This document shows positions 22,701 through 34,693 of a stretch of 64,000 nt of DNA, piece after piece. Within the stretch, counting starts at the first letter, position 1; the number at the start of each line of letters is the position of its first letter. Source of the DNA: Anthopleura xanthogrammica. Taxonomy: Eukaryota > Cnidaria > Anthozoa > Actiniaria > Actiniidae. Location of the stretch: NCBI GenBank assembly GCA_964019055.1, contig OZ025210.1, forward strand, positions 15,828,332-15,892,331, given 5' to 3'. The notes beneath the pieces were generated by a model. It was given only the letters and a program-made list of their open reading frames with translations, did no database searches and was not told the origin of the DNA. The position numbers and the translations under genes were made by a program.

Positions 22701-25700
22701 TGAAAAGAAAATGGAAGAATAGCAATTATTAATATGATACAATCAATCTACATGCAGGCAAGTAGTGAAGCCGTGACCAAATAAAATGTATGGAAATGCA
22801 TACCTTTTACTGTTATGTTTGGACTTTCAACGTTTCCAGCAACATTCGATGCATTACAGTAGTATAGTAATGTTTTGTTTTTACAATCATCATTTTTGAC
22901 GTGAAACGTTCCATTTGCTACGACTTCGTTACTTGTTGCATCATACCAGGTGATAACTGGTGTCGGGGTACCTTTGGCTTTGCATTTTAGTGTAATGTTA
23001 TTGGTCTTCAATGTAATAGAAGTGTTCGGATGAGTCACTATAGTTGGTGGTTCTGTGAATATCGTATATATAGATAACATATTTAGATAATGCACTTTTC
23101 TACTTTTCATTTGATCAGAGTGATATTGATTGAACCTACGAATAAAAGTGGGGGTGGGGGTGAACGTGCCTACTCCTTCCTACGCACTTGGCATTGATAT
23201 CATCATTGCAAAAAAGCCTTTATCCCAAAATTTTAGGGGGGGGGGGGGGTGATCGATAACCCCCTTGGTACGTCACTGAAGTTCACTCAGGGTTAAAGTA
23301 GGCATTTATATTCTTTTTTTTATTGGTTGGTTTGTTGTTTTCATTAGTTCGTTGGTTCGTCGATTTCTTTTTTCAGTGTAACTTTGTGGCTCAAAATGCT
23401 GATGGTAAGAAATCAATAAGATACAATTTTTTGTGGTAAACATTCACTACTATAAAAGTCGCACATTACCTGTCACTTCAAGTGTCGTACAATTAGTTCC
23501 ATTCCCAAAACCGTTTGACACGTGACAGCAATACTTTCCTCCTGATGCTTTACCAGTGATGTTGAATGACGTCATAGAGGAATATGCAATAGTTGTGCTC
23601 GTATCTTTGTGTATCCATCTAACACGAGGTGCTGGATATCCAGAGGCATTACATTTTAATGTTATTGAGTCTCCTTGTTTGCCATAAAGGTTTGAGGTCA
23701 GATAGTTGATACGAGGAAGAGCTACAGAAAAAAAAAATAGAAAGATATTAAACGTTATAAGATTTTGCTCTTGCTGGTGGAGCATAATTCATTTCAAAGT
23801 TGGTTGCAAATTGTCATGTAGGTTCCGAATCCGAATCCTGGATTATACATTCCATCTGTTATGAGTTTGCGCTGTCTCAGAAGTGTTTTTTACTTTAATG
23901 CTGCTGATGTCAAATTTTTGCTTAATTTCCTTTGACTATTATGACACTACATGATTTTGTTTTTGTGATTTGATGTCTGTTATGTTTCGTTGCGGAAATA
24001 CCTAACAAATCGCAAACTAAAATGTTATTGTAAGTGGGAATAACTATACAAACGTAAACAAAATCGCAAACTAGTTAAAGACTTATTTTGACTAAATAAT
24101 TAATTGTTTTAAAACTCAAACGCGTCTTCGATATAACCCTTTGATTTCGACAATTTAAAAACTGCGTCGGATTAGACATGGAGTCACAACAGCTAAAGAT
24201 GAACGATGTTGGAGAATTGAATTTATGGTCAAGTCTGTCCGTTTATCAGGTTGAAAATGAAAATCATATTTTTTCACTCTTTGATAAATTTCTAGTAATC
24301 CTTCAACCACTTTAAAAGGAAAGAACAACATTAGGCGCCTGGTATAGACACTGAAAGCCAAGTAAATGCCTCGGGAGCGTTTAGGGATCTTAGTTTCCCG
24401 ACTTTGGATTTTCTTTAATTTTGTTCTTTCTTATGTCCTTCTTAGTAAACCTACGCTTTAGAAATTTTCACTTTCTGAAGAGACTGGCACCATTACGCAG
24501 CCAAGATATTATAAAATATTATGTGAAAGAAAAAAGAATATATCTCAAAAATATGAATGACACCCAAGTTAGCATTATCTGAGTTGTTTCTTTTTTTATT
24601 TTAAGGAAAACCAACCTGCAAATTGTAATGTGAATGCTATGTTTAAAGTGAGCCGACGATGGAATTTGAACCTTTTCCAAACGAGATTATTTCCATGATA
24701 AATCACAAAAATAGTTAAGAGAAAGAGAAACCCAATGTTGAAAAAGAGAGAAGCAAAAATATAATAGCTAAGATTCTTAGTAGAATTGTCTAAGACTATC
24801 TTCTGCCATTAACCAATCTGGTTCCTACCCGTGTTAGTACTCAAATTAGTACTCAACGCTTTCCTTTTGGCGTCCAGGTTTAGGACTTATTGCTACATCC
24901 TTGCTCCACAATGCGTCTTCCTGGCATTATTTTCAAGAAAGAAACCTCAATTACAGAACCTCCACTTGTGACAACAAGCCATGAGGGTTATCAATGTTGA
25001 GTAACTGACCTCACAGAGACACATTTGAATAATAACGAAAAGCGAAATCAAAACTTGTTTTGATGACGTTTCCTTTATCGTACCACAAAATCGCTTTAAT
25101 ATATTAGTCGGAATGCTATGAAGATGTCAAAAATGTAAAAAAATATTAATTTCGTTCATTTTATCGTCTACCCACTTTAATTTAACTCTTTATTTTACTT
25201 TCTCGTATGCTATTATTGGAATAGGAGAAAGTTCGTTAAACCAAACATCATACTGCGCGCTTTTTGGTGTATCTATTGCCTGACCGCCAGTTTTGCTATT
25301 GAGTAGTTGTTGTTTATGTGTTATCAAATACTTACCATATATGACGAGTGTTGTGCATTTCTTGTATAATACACCATCACAATTAACCTCACAGCAATAC
25401 GATCCATGTTTGTCTTTATCAACAACAGGGATGATAATTGTCACATTCGATCCACCAATAACAAAGAAATGAGCATCCACAATTTTCGATTTGGAATAAT
25501 TTTGTTCATTTCTGAATCGATCGAACATCTTTGTACCGTTGTAATAAATGTTTGATAAACCATATCTATTCCTACAATCGTAATGCCACGTGATGTGAAC
25601 AGTAGAACCAACATGTGCTAACGTCTCATGCGAAGGTCGTGATATCCACTTGAACCCATCTGTTGAACACAATATTTAAACATTAAATAACTGAATTAAC

Positions 25701-26057
25701 TATATAAGACATAGAATATTATATCAAGATTAAAATAATGCTGATTTAATGAATTGTTAGCGTGGATAAACTTAAAACAATTATTTTATAGAAGCATTTA
25801 AAACATAAATATGGCGTAGGAATAAAATATCCATGTAACCCTACATCACGCGCTTTGCATATTTTCTTCTGGGGTTTTTTTATTTGCTTGTTATTTGTTC
25901 TTTAAATTGTTTATTTTGTCACTCCTAATTGTGATGTGAAATGGAAGCAAAATTGAAATATGTTGTATATTTTCTTACTCGTACCTGACAGGTTAATAAA
26001 GAATTGAAGGTGGATCCAAGTAAAAATAAGGCGGAAGCTCATCAGAATACAGTTCAT
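19778..26057 (-). CDS. IgSF membrane receptor gene B with multi-tyrosine tail
   Basis: Eight minus-strand exons join in frame (1,491 nt, 496 aa): 25985-26057 signal peptide (MNCILMSFRLIF); 25336-25659 V-like domain (W at the B-strand Cys position, F strand GSYCCEV); 23470-23721 Ig (ITLKCNASG ... GGKYCCHVSNG); 22804-23052 Ig (ITLKCKAKG ... LLYYCNASN); 22375-22503 membrane helix (IIIVVIVCTLVVIVALTLVF) then KRRR; 21663-21702, a 40-nt exon; 20064-20283 with most tail tyrosines; 19778-19981 the end (…GSIEITV). Introns are phase 1 in the ectodomain, then 1, 2, 0, and every junction matches. The last donor (GTTGGT) is weak. The tail contains SPYGEP, DYATV, GYKRV, PYMEP and VYAKV, suggesting phosphotyrosine signalling. 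Type I surface receptor; ligand unknown. Architecture recalls Hydractinia Alr allorecognition proteins, but orthology is not claimed. Confidence 0.85.
20735..21578 (+). mobile_element. LINE 3' end (L2/CR1 type) in an intron of gene B
   Basis: Decayed reverse-transcriptase C-terminal coding (ITCHLPRFAHITPTLIHL, then GLAPSYPIDLVHV-like, SFSWSFERSARLSGIGPSPP) is followed by a TATG-rich 3' region and the tail GCGCTATATAAATTATTA. It is highly similar to 48066-48890 in the same orientation. It lies between the 40-nt exon (21663-21702) and the tyrosine exon (20064-20283) of gene B, antisense to it. Confidence 0.85.
21840..22180 (-). mobile_element. LINE 3' fragment, minus strand
   Basis: The minus strand reads KTYGVRPFSFMGPELWNKI then IETFQIIIKTLLFRGAFEKF, a typical LINE reverse-transcriptase C-terminus. 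It is followed by AATGGTGCTATATAAATG and an ATT-rich tail (21840-21900). It sits in the intron between the membrane exon and the 40-nt exon of gene B. Confidence 0.75.
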
Positions 26058-26114
26058 CCTCTTTAACCTATGCGAAAAAAGATAAAGTTGTTGTCCATAA
26101 AGTATATATTTATG

Positions 26115-26116
<2 letters not shown>

Positions 26117-26206
<90 letters not shown>

Positions 26207-26207
26207 C
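26117..26207. repeat. (ATC)n microsatellite upstream of gene B
   Basis: Thirty perfect trinucleotide units lie about 60 bp upstream of the signal exon. Poly-His and poly-Met frames across it are artefacts. Confidence 0.97.
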
Positions 26208-26912
26208 TTACATTATCATCAGTTGACCACAACATCAAAATCATTACTGATCAAAATCGAGATCATCGTCAACACCATCATAATCATCATCATCGTCGTC
26301 ATCAAGCTAGATAATTTTTTTAGTTATATAGATATCGATGAAATACCAGGATTTATCCGGTGTCTAAAACATTGTACATTCTACACAGTGAAGATATGAT
26401 ATCCTTCACATGTGAAGATATCACCGTTACCATGACTACTTTGCTATCATTCAATCACACATTAAGGTGTCCGAGCGCCGTTTCTCAGATCAAAATGGCA
26501 GCTCCCACATTATCGACGAACGAGAAATTTGATGATATTTTTGACCTTTTTCCTGCTTTTAGGTTAATTGTTTATCATCAAAAATAGTAGAAAAAGAGAG
26601 GAAAGAAAGTGAAGAAGGTTTATCACACTCACTGTGTAGGTGATGAGTTAAGCTTACTTGAAGGAGAAAATACTGAAGAAAACACCAAAACGAAAAACCT
26701 ATTACGACCTAAAATTCTTCAAGAAATGGTTAGAAATTAATTCTGGAAGAGCGTAAAGAAGTCAGAGAAATTGAAAACATTACCCCAAGTGAATTTAACC
26801 TTTATCTAAGCCAATTCATAGTGGCTGCAAGAACAAAGACGGGGAAAGACTACAACTGGTACTGATTGTGAGACGCTACGCAAGAAACGGCGAGAAGTAA
26901 GCTTATATTAAA

Positions 26913-26928
26913 AATAATAATAATAATG

Positions 26929-26965
<37 letters not shown>

Positions 26966-28260
26966 TATGTTTAATTCAACCACAATTGTAGACTGACGAC
27001 TGAATTACAGTGGAGGTCAGCTAAATAATTACAATTAATATATATTAGGTTACATAGATGTTATTGAATATTAAATAAATAAAATAATTAAGGATTTGTC
27101 AATGACTTCATAACCCCAGCCAAGCAAGAGTAATTAGAGAGACGGCCAAAAACTAATGTAAACTATTCTCTAATTAGGTCCTGCAGGCGAAAGGTTATCA
27201 AGTCACTGAACCTCTTGGTGTTGGCCAGTAGCCTCACCTCCCTGCTACTCCCAGATCTAAGGCTGTAACTATGACTATGTGTAATATTGGGAAAGATAAA
27301 AAGTTAAATTTTACACCGTAAAAAATAAGAGAGATCACTTCCGACGAAGGACTAGCGTCCGAAACTTCAGTAAGTGATCTCTCTTATTTTTTACGGTGTA
27401 AAATTTAACATTTTATCCACACTGTTTCATTAGAAACACCGACGCAGCCCACACTAGCTTACCGCTAGTTATCATCCCCATATTGGGAAAGAGACTACTA
27501 AAGGGGAATGAACCACGGATTTTTTTCATGAACTTGATACAAGTGTCCTCCCGCCTAGCCCTAAGGGTGAGTAATCCAGATGATTGGAGAGCTTCTTCAT
27601 AGCTTAGCCATGGATGGATTATTCGAAGAGCTCTTTTCTGAACAGATTCTACGTAATCAGAAAGAAAAATGGGGAGGGCCGCCCAAACAGGTGAAGCATA
27701 TTCTAGTATGATCTTATGATCGAACAATACACCTGTGGGAGAGGCTGATCAGTGCTAGAAAGACCACATCTTTAAAGGACCCTGATGGCATATAGCCTTT
27801 TGTTGGCTTTTTTGACAATGTATGTACAATGGGCATCCTATGATAGATTATTTGAAATGTAAACGCCCAATAATTTATAACTAACAACCTGTTCTAAACA
27901 GGAAGGTCCTATCCATAAGGGACTAGGATTACAAGGTTTATAATGTAGAAAATCAATGATCATGTCCTTACATTTCTTACTGGGTTTAATTTCATACCCC
28001 TTAAGGTAGCATATCTGTTAATGTCATTAACTAGAAACTGTAAATATGATGGAGAACATCTGGGAATGAATTCCACCACAGCGGTGTCATCTACATACTT
28101 AATTCTATCATGTTAACTGTGTTCATATTTTTCTTGTTATTATTTAGCGAGGTAAATTCAATAATTATGAATCACTTTAATATTCATCCTTTTTCTATTC
28201 ATCACTGACAAGATATTGGCGATCTTTGATAAATAATAAAAATTTTAAGTTTATATATAT
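26913..28260 (-). mobile_element. LINE insertion in duplication copy B
   Basis: The insertion is delimited by comparison with copy A. On the minus strand it has a reverse-transcriptase C-terminal half: YVDDTAVVEF near 28090-28110; KLLGVYISNNL near 27860; then 27413-27727 with LEYASPVWAALP and QKRALRIIHPW. A 3' region follows, and an ATT-repeat tail sits at the left end (26913-26962 on the plus strand). Stops and frameshifts make it a 5'-truncated dead copy. Confidence 0.8.
27303..27409. repeat. Perfect 38-bp-arm hairpin
   Basis: Arms 27303-27340 and 27372-27409 are perfect inverted repeats, separated by a 31-nt loop containing CGACGAAGGACTAGCGTCCG. It lies just 3' of the reverse-transcriptase end within the LINE insertion. 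Perfect arms in an otherwise decayed element suggest a recent insertion or repair-driven homogenisation. Confidence 0.9.
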
Positions 28261-28317
28261 TTTGTATCTTGTATATATGTATCTTGGATATTTCATCGCT
28301 ATCTATATAATAAACAG

Positions 28318-28452
28318 AACATCAAATAGGCGCTTGGAGTTACTATTTTTATCTTCTCGTGTTGATGATCTCTCGCTCGTTCGCTGTGCTCACTCGTGAT
28401 AGATATCATCAACACTCAAAGATTAAATTCGTATCTCCGCGCGCCCACGTAA
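28318..28452. repeat. Palindromic foldback element, copy B
   Basis: Homologue of 2936-3068 within the duplicated block. It has the same central CTCGTTCGCT/CACTCGTGA palindrome with a few substitutions. Confidence 0.7.
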
Positions 28453-29050
28453 TATTCTCTATATCTTCACTTTAATAACAGTTTTATAGAATTTTAAACT
28501 GAGCTATTGCTTTATTAATTTTTTTTTACGATTGAAGATAAAAGCCGAATAATGTCAAATAATACGATTGTTCCAAAAATGTATACAGTGGATGACGGAT
28601 ACTTATTTTTCAATTGTCGAAATTTTCGTAATCTTTTCATTTAGATTCTTGAGAAAAAGTGACCCTGGCGGGATAGGAAAAGGACCTGGGTACAAGGAGG
28701 TTTCCAGTTAGCGGTGGCTATTCTAGAAAACCACGAAAACAAGAAAGCATGGTGGAGAGACCACAGCTATCAAACAAATTTTCAAATGGAAAGACAATGA
28801 TTTTTCTTGCTATGTTGTGTCGTAAACTATGTTTCATAATCGTGAAATTTGAACCTTGAACAGGTTCTTTGATGGCCTTCAGGTACCATTACCTGCTAAG
28901 AAAAACTAGGTTATATTTCTTCACTTAATTGTCTTCTCTACTGAGTTAATATTTTCATGCTGAAGCCCAAAGAAAAAATTTTTTTTGCCAGACTAGGGCT
29001 GCTTTCATATATATGGAAGAGAGCTACTGCAATATATATATATTTACCCT

Positions 29051-30092
29051 TTAAGGTGGCTTCCTATAGTATTTTTCAAACCATACCTTTCACTTTCATT
29101 TGGCTTATACATAATCTTAACTTATACCTATATACTTGATTTCTGGACCAGTTATAGAGCTAGGATGAAATTTTAAAATGATGTTAATTTTAGCTTGATT
29201 GACGTTACCTTGGCAACGATAAACAAATATTGTTGAAATTGGTTTTTATCGAATAACTCTAAAACTCGATGAGACCTAGACCAGCGGCAAACGACATCAT
29301 CAACTTCAAGCTATTGCAAAACGATTCCAACTATTTTAAAGAAAATCAATCTGTTAGATTTCAAGTAATTCGCCGAAATATTCTAAAGCCGTGATTTTCG
29401 CACATTGAAGGTTACGGCGGCCCGAGAGATACTCAGAAAAACCGAATTACTCCAAAACAAACCCTTCCTAATACACTACCTACTGGCTAAATACTAAAAG
29501 TTAATTCTCTTTCAAACCAGAGATATATATTTTTTCCTTGCGTGAATATTTTGATAAATACACTCCTACCATATCGAGCAAAAATATGCATTCGTTTGAA
29601 AGTTATTCTGGCAGCAATTTGAACATATTAGCCAGGTAAAATTTATTAAAAGGTAAAGTATTAGGAAGGGTTTGTTTTGGAGTATTATAATAGTAATTCG
29701 GTTTTTCTGAGTATCTCTCGGGCCGCCGTAACTTACAATGTGCGAAAATCACGGCTTTAGAATATTTCGGCAAATTACTTGAAATCTAACAGATTGATTT
29801 TCTTTAAAATAATCGGAATCGTTTTGCAATAGCTTAAAGTTGATGATGTCGTTTGCCGCTTGTCTAGGTCTTATCGAGTTTTAGAGTTATTCGATAAAAA
29901 CCAATTTCAACAATATTTGTTTATCGTTGCCAAGGTAACGTCAATCAAGCTAAAATTAACATCATTTTAAAATTTCATCTTAGCTCTATAACTGGTCCAA
30001 AAATCAAGTATATAGGTATAAGTTAAGACTATGAATAAGCCAAATGAAAATGAAAGGTATGGTCTGAAAAATACTATAGGAAACCACCTTAA
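29051..30092. mobile_element. Large foldback element with TTAA ends
   Basis: Two inverted arms of about 435 bp (29051-29484 and 29654-30092) differ at only scattered positions and are separated by about 170 bp. Both outer ends read TTAA followed by GGTGG inward. TTAA at both ends is compatible with a piggyBac-type target duplication, but the GGTGG start is not the classical piggyBac terminus. No coding capacity. Confidence 0.8.
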
Positions 30093-30484
30093 ATATTTTC
30101 CATATACCTAACAAGTATACCATGTACCAACCAAAATAAAAATATATATTATAATAACAAAACAATGAAGGGATTGGAATCCAAGAAAGCTTGAATGGTA
30201 GTGATTCTGAGTTCTTATTCAATTGAATCCCAATCCATTCTTGTCACAGTTAAATATTTCTTAGTAACTGTTAAAAAACAATCGTAATTAAACGCTTCAT
30301 TTGTAGCTAGCGTATTGCAGTATGTATACCACACGAGTTTTGTATACCATCTTAAAATGAATGAGCGATTCCTGTATTTAGGAAAACTGAAATATATGCG
30401 AAGACGCTATTTTAGTTTACGGGATTCCGATACAACAAAACAATTAATTGGGATTTAGAAAATTATAATTTCAATCATTGCATG

Positions 30485-30583
30485 TGTAATGATATGGGCT
30501 CCCTGTGGCTACATCCGGGATCACTATGTTAAGCCTCGTGGCTTGTTATGTTATGATGGTAGAATAAAGCATAGATCTTTACA
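30485..30583 (+). repeat. Ty3 element 5' LTR
   Basis: 99 bp, TG...CA ends. Very short for this group. One substitution (GGCT against GGTT) separates it from the 3' LTR. Confidence 0.95.
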
Positions 30584-30618
30584 TGGTACCAGGAGTAAAC
30601 TAGAGAAAATAACTGATA

Positions 30619-31479
30619 ATGACGGAGGAGTTCGAAAAGCCGGCGTACCTGGAGTTGAATGGATGTCTACAAGAAAATTGGGTCAAGTTTAAACGAGCAT
30701 TTGAGTGGTATTTGGAAGCAAAAGATCTTGGAAAGGCAAGCGACTCTCGCAAGATCGCCATCTTGTTGACAGTAGCAGGATCTGATGCAAGAGAGTTGTT
30801 CTCCACTTTTGCTTTCGAGGAGGGAGAAGAAAAGAAGTATACTTCAGTTTTGCAGAAATTTGAGGAGCATGGTCAAGAGGAGCGAAATGAAACTGTAGAA
30901 AGGTATAAACTTCGCTGCACGGTTCAACAGGAAGGTCAGTCGTTCGAGCAATTTTTAACTGAACTGAGAAAGAAGTCAAAGTTTTGTGGGTTCGGTGATC
31001 TAGAGGATTCTATGATAAGGGATCAAATTGTTATCGGAGTTAAAGACGGGAAGGTGAGAGAGAGACTGTTGAAGACTGAGAAGTTGGATTTAAAGAAGGC
31101 CATTACTATTTGCAAGGCGAGTGATTTGGTCAAAACCCAGACCAAACAGATGGCTCAGAATGAAGGAATGGTGAATTTGGTGAGAGATCAAAGAAAGAAA
31201 GTTGTGGAAAAGAAGAATTCGAGCATGCCCAGTGGTTATGTGCCTAGGAATCAAGTGAAGGGGATGGTGAATGACTGTGGGTACTGTGGGGGTACTCATC
31301 CCAAGATGAAATGTCTTGCATATGGTAGGGTTTGCGCTCGCTGTGGTAGGTTAAATTACTATGCCCAAAAGTGTAAGGCAGGTGAAGCCAGTGGGGGTAA
31401 TTTGAAGCATGTAAGAGTAGTTGAAGATGTCAGTAGTGAAGAGGATGACTTGTTTGTGGGACATGTGTCAAATCAGTGA
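30619..31479 (+). CDS. Ty3 element Gag
   Basis: 286 residues from ATG 30619, 36 bp after the 5' LTR. The N-terminal part (LQENWVKFKRAFEWYLEA ... ILLTVAGSDARELF) is a retrotransposon Gag-type helical domain. Two zinc-knuckle-like motifs lie near the C-terminus (CGYCGGTHPKMKC and CARCGRLNYYAQKC, the second with Y where a His is usual). It would form the nucleocapsid and bind element RNA. It ends at TGA 31477, after which the pol frame continues without a shift. Either stop suppression joins Gag to Pol, or the TGA is a mutation; the sequence alone does not decide. Confidence 0.88.
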   Translation: MTEEFEKPAYLELNGCLQENWVKFKRAFEWYLEAKDLGKASDSRKIAILLTVAGSDARELFSTFAFEEGEEKKYTSVLQKFEEHGQEERNETVERYKLRCTVQQEGQSFEQFLTELRKKSKFCGFGDLEDSMIRDQIVIGVKDGKVRERLLKTEKLDLKKAITICKASDLVKTQTKQMAQNEGMVNLVRDQRKKVVEKKNSSMPSGYVPRNQVKGMVNDCGYCGGTHPKMKCLAYGRVCARCGRLNYYAQKCKAGEASGGNLKHVRVVEDVSSEEDDLFVGHVSNQ

Positions 31480-34400
31480 AGTTCAGCTGACAATGACCCT
31501 CGGAAAGAAGTACTGAGTGTTAATGGAGCTCCATTAACATTTCTGATTGACACTGGTTCAAAGGCAAACTTGTTGTTCCTTCAGGACTATGAAAAGCTGA
31601 AGCAGAAGCCTGTTGTTAGAGACACTCATTTGAGACTTAAAACGTATGATAACAGCCCCATCCCTGTGGTGGGTGTTTGCATGGTTAATGCTGAATGGAA
31701 AGGGGTGGAATCTAAACTGGAAGTGATCGTAGTGAGAGAGGGGATCAGCATCCTGGGGGCCGCGGATTCAGAAAGGGTTGGTCTTGTTTCAAGAGTGCAT
31801 CAGGTAGCACCTGATGTTAAGGAACAGATCGCAGCCAAATATCCGGAGCTGTTTACTGGGGTTGGCTGTCTCCCGGGAAAGCATCGGATACAGCTGGAAG
31901 AGCAAGCTGCGCCCGTAATCAAGCCTGCGCGAAGGGTTCCAGCACACCTGAGGGAAGAGCTGCAAAATGAGCTTGACAGACTTGAAAAGAAGGGTATTAT
32001 TACAAGGGTTGAGGAGCCTACCGACTGGGTTAACCAAATGGTATGGGAGAGGAACAAGTCTGGGTCCCTTAGAATTTGCATAGACCCCTGGGATTTGAAC
32101 AGGGCAGTGAAAAGGGAGCACTACCAGCTTCCCACTCGTGAAGAAATTGAGGCCGAGATGTCAGGGGCCAAGTACTTCAGTAAGTTGGATGCCGCAGACG
32201 GGTTCTTCCAAATTGAGTTGGCAGAGGAATCTGCCAAGCTGACGGCATTTGGGACTCCCTTTGGCAGGGTTTATTTCAACCGATTACCAATGGGTTTGAC
32301 CTCGGCTCCTGAAGTCTTCCACCGAACAGTCACCCAGGTGATAGAAGGACTTGATGCATCGAGAAACTTCATTGATGACGTCATTGTGTGGGGCAGTACG
32401 CTGGAGGAGCACGACCGCCATCTAGAAGCGGTGCTTCACCGTCTCAGGGAAGCCAACATGCGCCTGAATCTGGAAAAGTGTATGTTTCAGCAGACAGAGC
32501 TCACATACTTGGGAGAGCTGCTCTCAGAGAAGGGCATTCGCCCTTCCCCCGACAAGGTTAGAGCCATTACAGAAATACCAAAACCTCAAGATAAGGAAGG
32601 GGTACGAAGGGCCCTGGGATTAGTTAACTATCTGGGTAAATTTGTACCCAACTTGTCAGAAGCCACTAAGGAACTGAGATCTCTTGTCAGAGATGGCAAG
32701 AGCTTCTGCTGGAACCAAAAGGCTGAGAATGAATGGGATGAGATAGTACACTACCTTACTGCAGAGCCTGTACTGAAGTTCTATGATGCCTTGAAGGAAA
32801 CTAAAGTGTCAACGGATGCCAGTAAAAGTGGTCTTGGGGCAGTTCTGTTGCAGAAGCATGACGGTGAATGGCAGCCGGTGATGTATGCCTCCCGAGCCAT
32901 GACGCAGACGGAAACTAAGTATGCTCAGATAGAGAAGGAGACTCTAGGCATGCTTTTCGGTTTGACGCGCTTTCATCACTACATTTATGAGAGGCAGGTC
33001 ATAGCCGAAACTGACCACAAGCCGCTGATTGCCATTGCTAATAAGGACTTTGAAGCAATGTCTCCACGTATACAGAGGATGATGATGAGGATGCAGCGCT
33101 ATGACCTGAAGTAGGAATACATACCAGGTGAGAAGCTAGTCTTGGCTGATGCTCTATCCAGGTCCTACCTTCCAACTAGTGAAAGAGGGGAGCTAGAGGA
33201 AGAAATAGAGACTCATGTTCGAATGATAATGCAGTCCAGAGTGTCAGATCTCAAGAAGAAGGAGATGGCTCAAGCTACAGAGAGCGATGTGATCCTGCTC
33301 AATGTCATCAGCGAGTTAGTAGATGGCATAAGCGTTTCAGTAAAGCCTTATTAAGACTTCGCAGACGAACTGACAGTCGTTGATGGGCTGCTCCTCAGGG
33401 GTACCAGGGTGGTGGTACCCGAGACTATGAGGCCACAGGTTCTCGAGACAATACATGAGGGGCATCTGGGCATTGAGAAGTGTAAAAGAAGAGCCAGGAA
33501 GGCAGTGTACTTGCCAGGAATGAATGAGGCCATCAAGCAGAAGGTTGCAAGGTGTGCCACTTGCCAAATTCATCAGTATCAGCAGAAGAAAGAGCCACCC
33601 ATGCCAACTACTGAATCAGCTGCAAAGATACCGTGGGGAATGGTAGGAGTAGATTTGTTTGCACTGAACGGCAGGGATTACCTGTTGATAAACGATTATT
33701 GCAGTAACTTCCCTGAAACAAGTTTCCTCATTAGCACAACAAGTACCTCAGTTATACTGCAGATGAAGAGTATATTTGCTCGTCATGGAATCCCACTAGT
33801 GGTTAGGACTGACAACGGACCTCAGTTCTCGAGCGTAGAGTTCGCAGAGTTTGCAAGAGGGTATGGATTCGAACACCAAACGTCCAGCCCTTACTACCCA
33901 AGATCGAATGGCATGGCAGAGTGTGGGATGAAGACGGTTAAGAGCTTGTTAAAGAAGGCCATAGAAGCGAAACAAGATCCCTATCTTGCTCTGTTGAATT
34001 GCAGGACGACACCCATGCAGTCAGGGAAGTCGCCATCTGACATACTGTACAATGGAAGGGAGGTCAACACAAGGCTGAGCGCTGTCACTAAGAGTATCGT
34101 ACCCCCGCTTGTCACTCATTCTAAGAGTCAGCAGCAGCGTACTCAGGCTGCCTACTATGATCGAGGGACAGTTGAGCACCCCCCTCTCAACACAGGTGAT
34201 GTAGTTCGTCTGAGGAAGGAAGGAGTATGGGGAAAAAGAGCCACAGTGGTAAAGGGACTAGTTTCACCAAGATCTTATGAGGTAAAGACGGAGCAAGGAC
34301 AGACCTATCGAAGAAATCGACAGCAGCTTTTGCCAATCGGCGAAACTGCCCAAGATGCTCCAGATCAACTGGACTTAGATGACATAGAACTGGATGAGGA

Positions 34401-34494
34401 CCTCAACGTAGCTGAGCAACCTGATGTACCTTTACGAAGAAGTGGAAGAGACAAGAAAGAGCCATTTTGGATGAACGATTATGTTAAGCATTAA
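31480..34494 (+). pseudogene. Ty3 element Pol (protease, RT, RNase H, integrase), interrupted
   Basis: Same frame as Gag. The protease has IDTGSKANLL (about 31546). Reverse transcriptase contains SKLDAADGFFQIEL and the catalytic FIDDVIVWG near 32370. RNase H has STDASKSGLGAVLLQ. A TAG at 33112-33114 and a TAA at 33352-33354 interrupt the region between RNase H and integrase. Integrase follows with an HHCC domain (EGHLGIEKCK ... CATCQIH), D in MVGVDLF, D in RTDNGPQFSS and E in GMAECGMKTVK. An acidic C-terminus ends at TAA 34492-34494. All catalytic residues are visible but the stops would prevent a full Pol, so this copy is probably dead despite near-identical LTRs. Confidence 0.92.
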
Positions 34495-34594
34495 GTGAAC
34501 TTGTTGACTGAACAATTTGAGAACGTTAACCAATCATTGCGTTGTTGTTACCATGCTGTTGTCGCTTGTACGATAAGCTTTAGAAAAGGGGGGA

Positions 34595-34693
34595 TGTAAT
34601 GATATGGGCTCCCTGTGGTTACATCCGGGATCACTATGTTAAGCCTCGTGGCTTGTTATGTTATGATGGTAGAATAAAGCATAGATCTTTACA
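34595..34693 (+). repeat. Ty3 element 3' LTR
   Basis: 99 bp, preceded by a purine tract at 34582-34594 and followed by the target duplication GCATG. Confidence 0.95.

Larger units (their letters stand above)
24912..28530. repeat. Segmental duplication, copy B
   Basis: Partner of 1-3150, carrying the first two exons of gene B and its upstream flank. The homology is interrupted at 26913-28260 by a LINE insertion and resumes at the TATCTTGGATATTTCATCGC block (28270). It ends near 28530. Confidence 0.9.
30485..34693 (+). mobile_element. Ty3-type LTR retrotransposon, three in-frame stops
   Basis: 4,209 bp with 99-bp LTRs (30485-30583, 34595-34693) that differ at one position, flanked by the target duplication GCATG (30480-30484 and 34694-34698). 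A primer site starts TGGTACCAGGAG directly after the 5' LTR, and a polypurine tract (AGAAAAGGGGGGA) precedes the 3' LTR. Gag and pol occupy one continuous plus-strand frame, broken by TGA 31477-31479, TAG 33112-33114 and TAA 33352-33354. Domain order protease, RT, RNase H, integrase marks it as Ty3 rather than copia. Confidence 0.96.

Noticed and set aside
25911..26399. Poly-Met, poly-His and poly-Ser frames over the ATC and TCC arrays (also at 1959-2270)
   Set aside because: Trinucleotide repeats without any other coding signal.
27341..27371. Hammerhead ribozyme in the hairpin loop
   Set aside because: It reads CCGACGA where the core needs CUGANGA, and the spacing between GAAA and the closing stem is one base off for a UH cleavage site. 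A perfect long stem with a similar loop is not enough.
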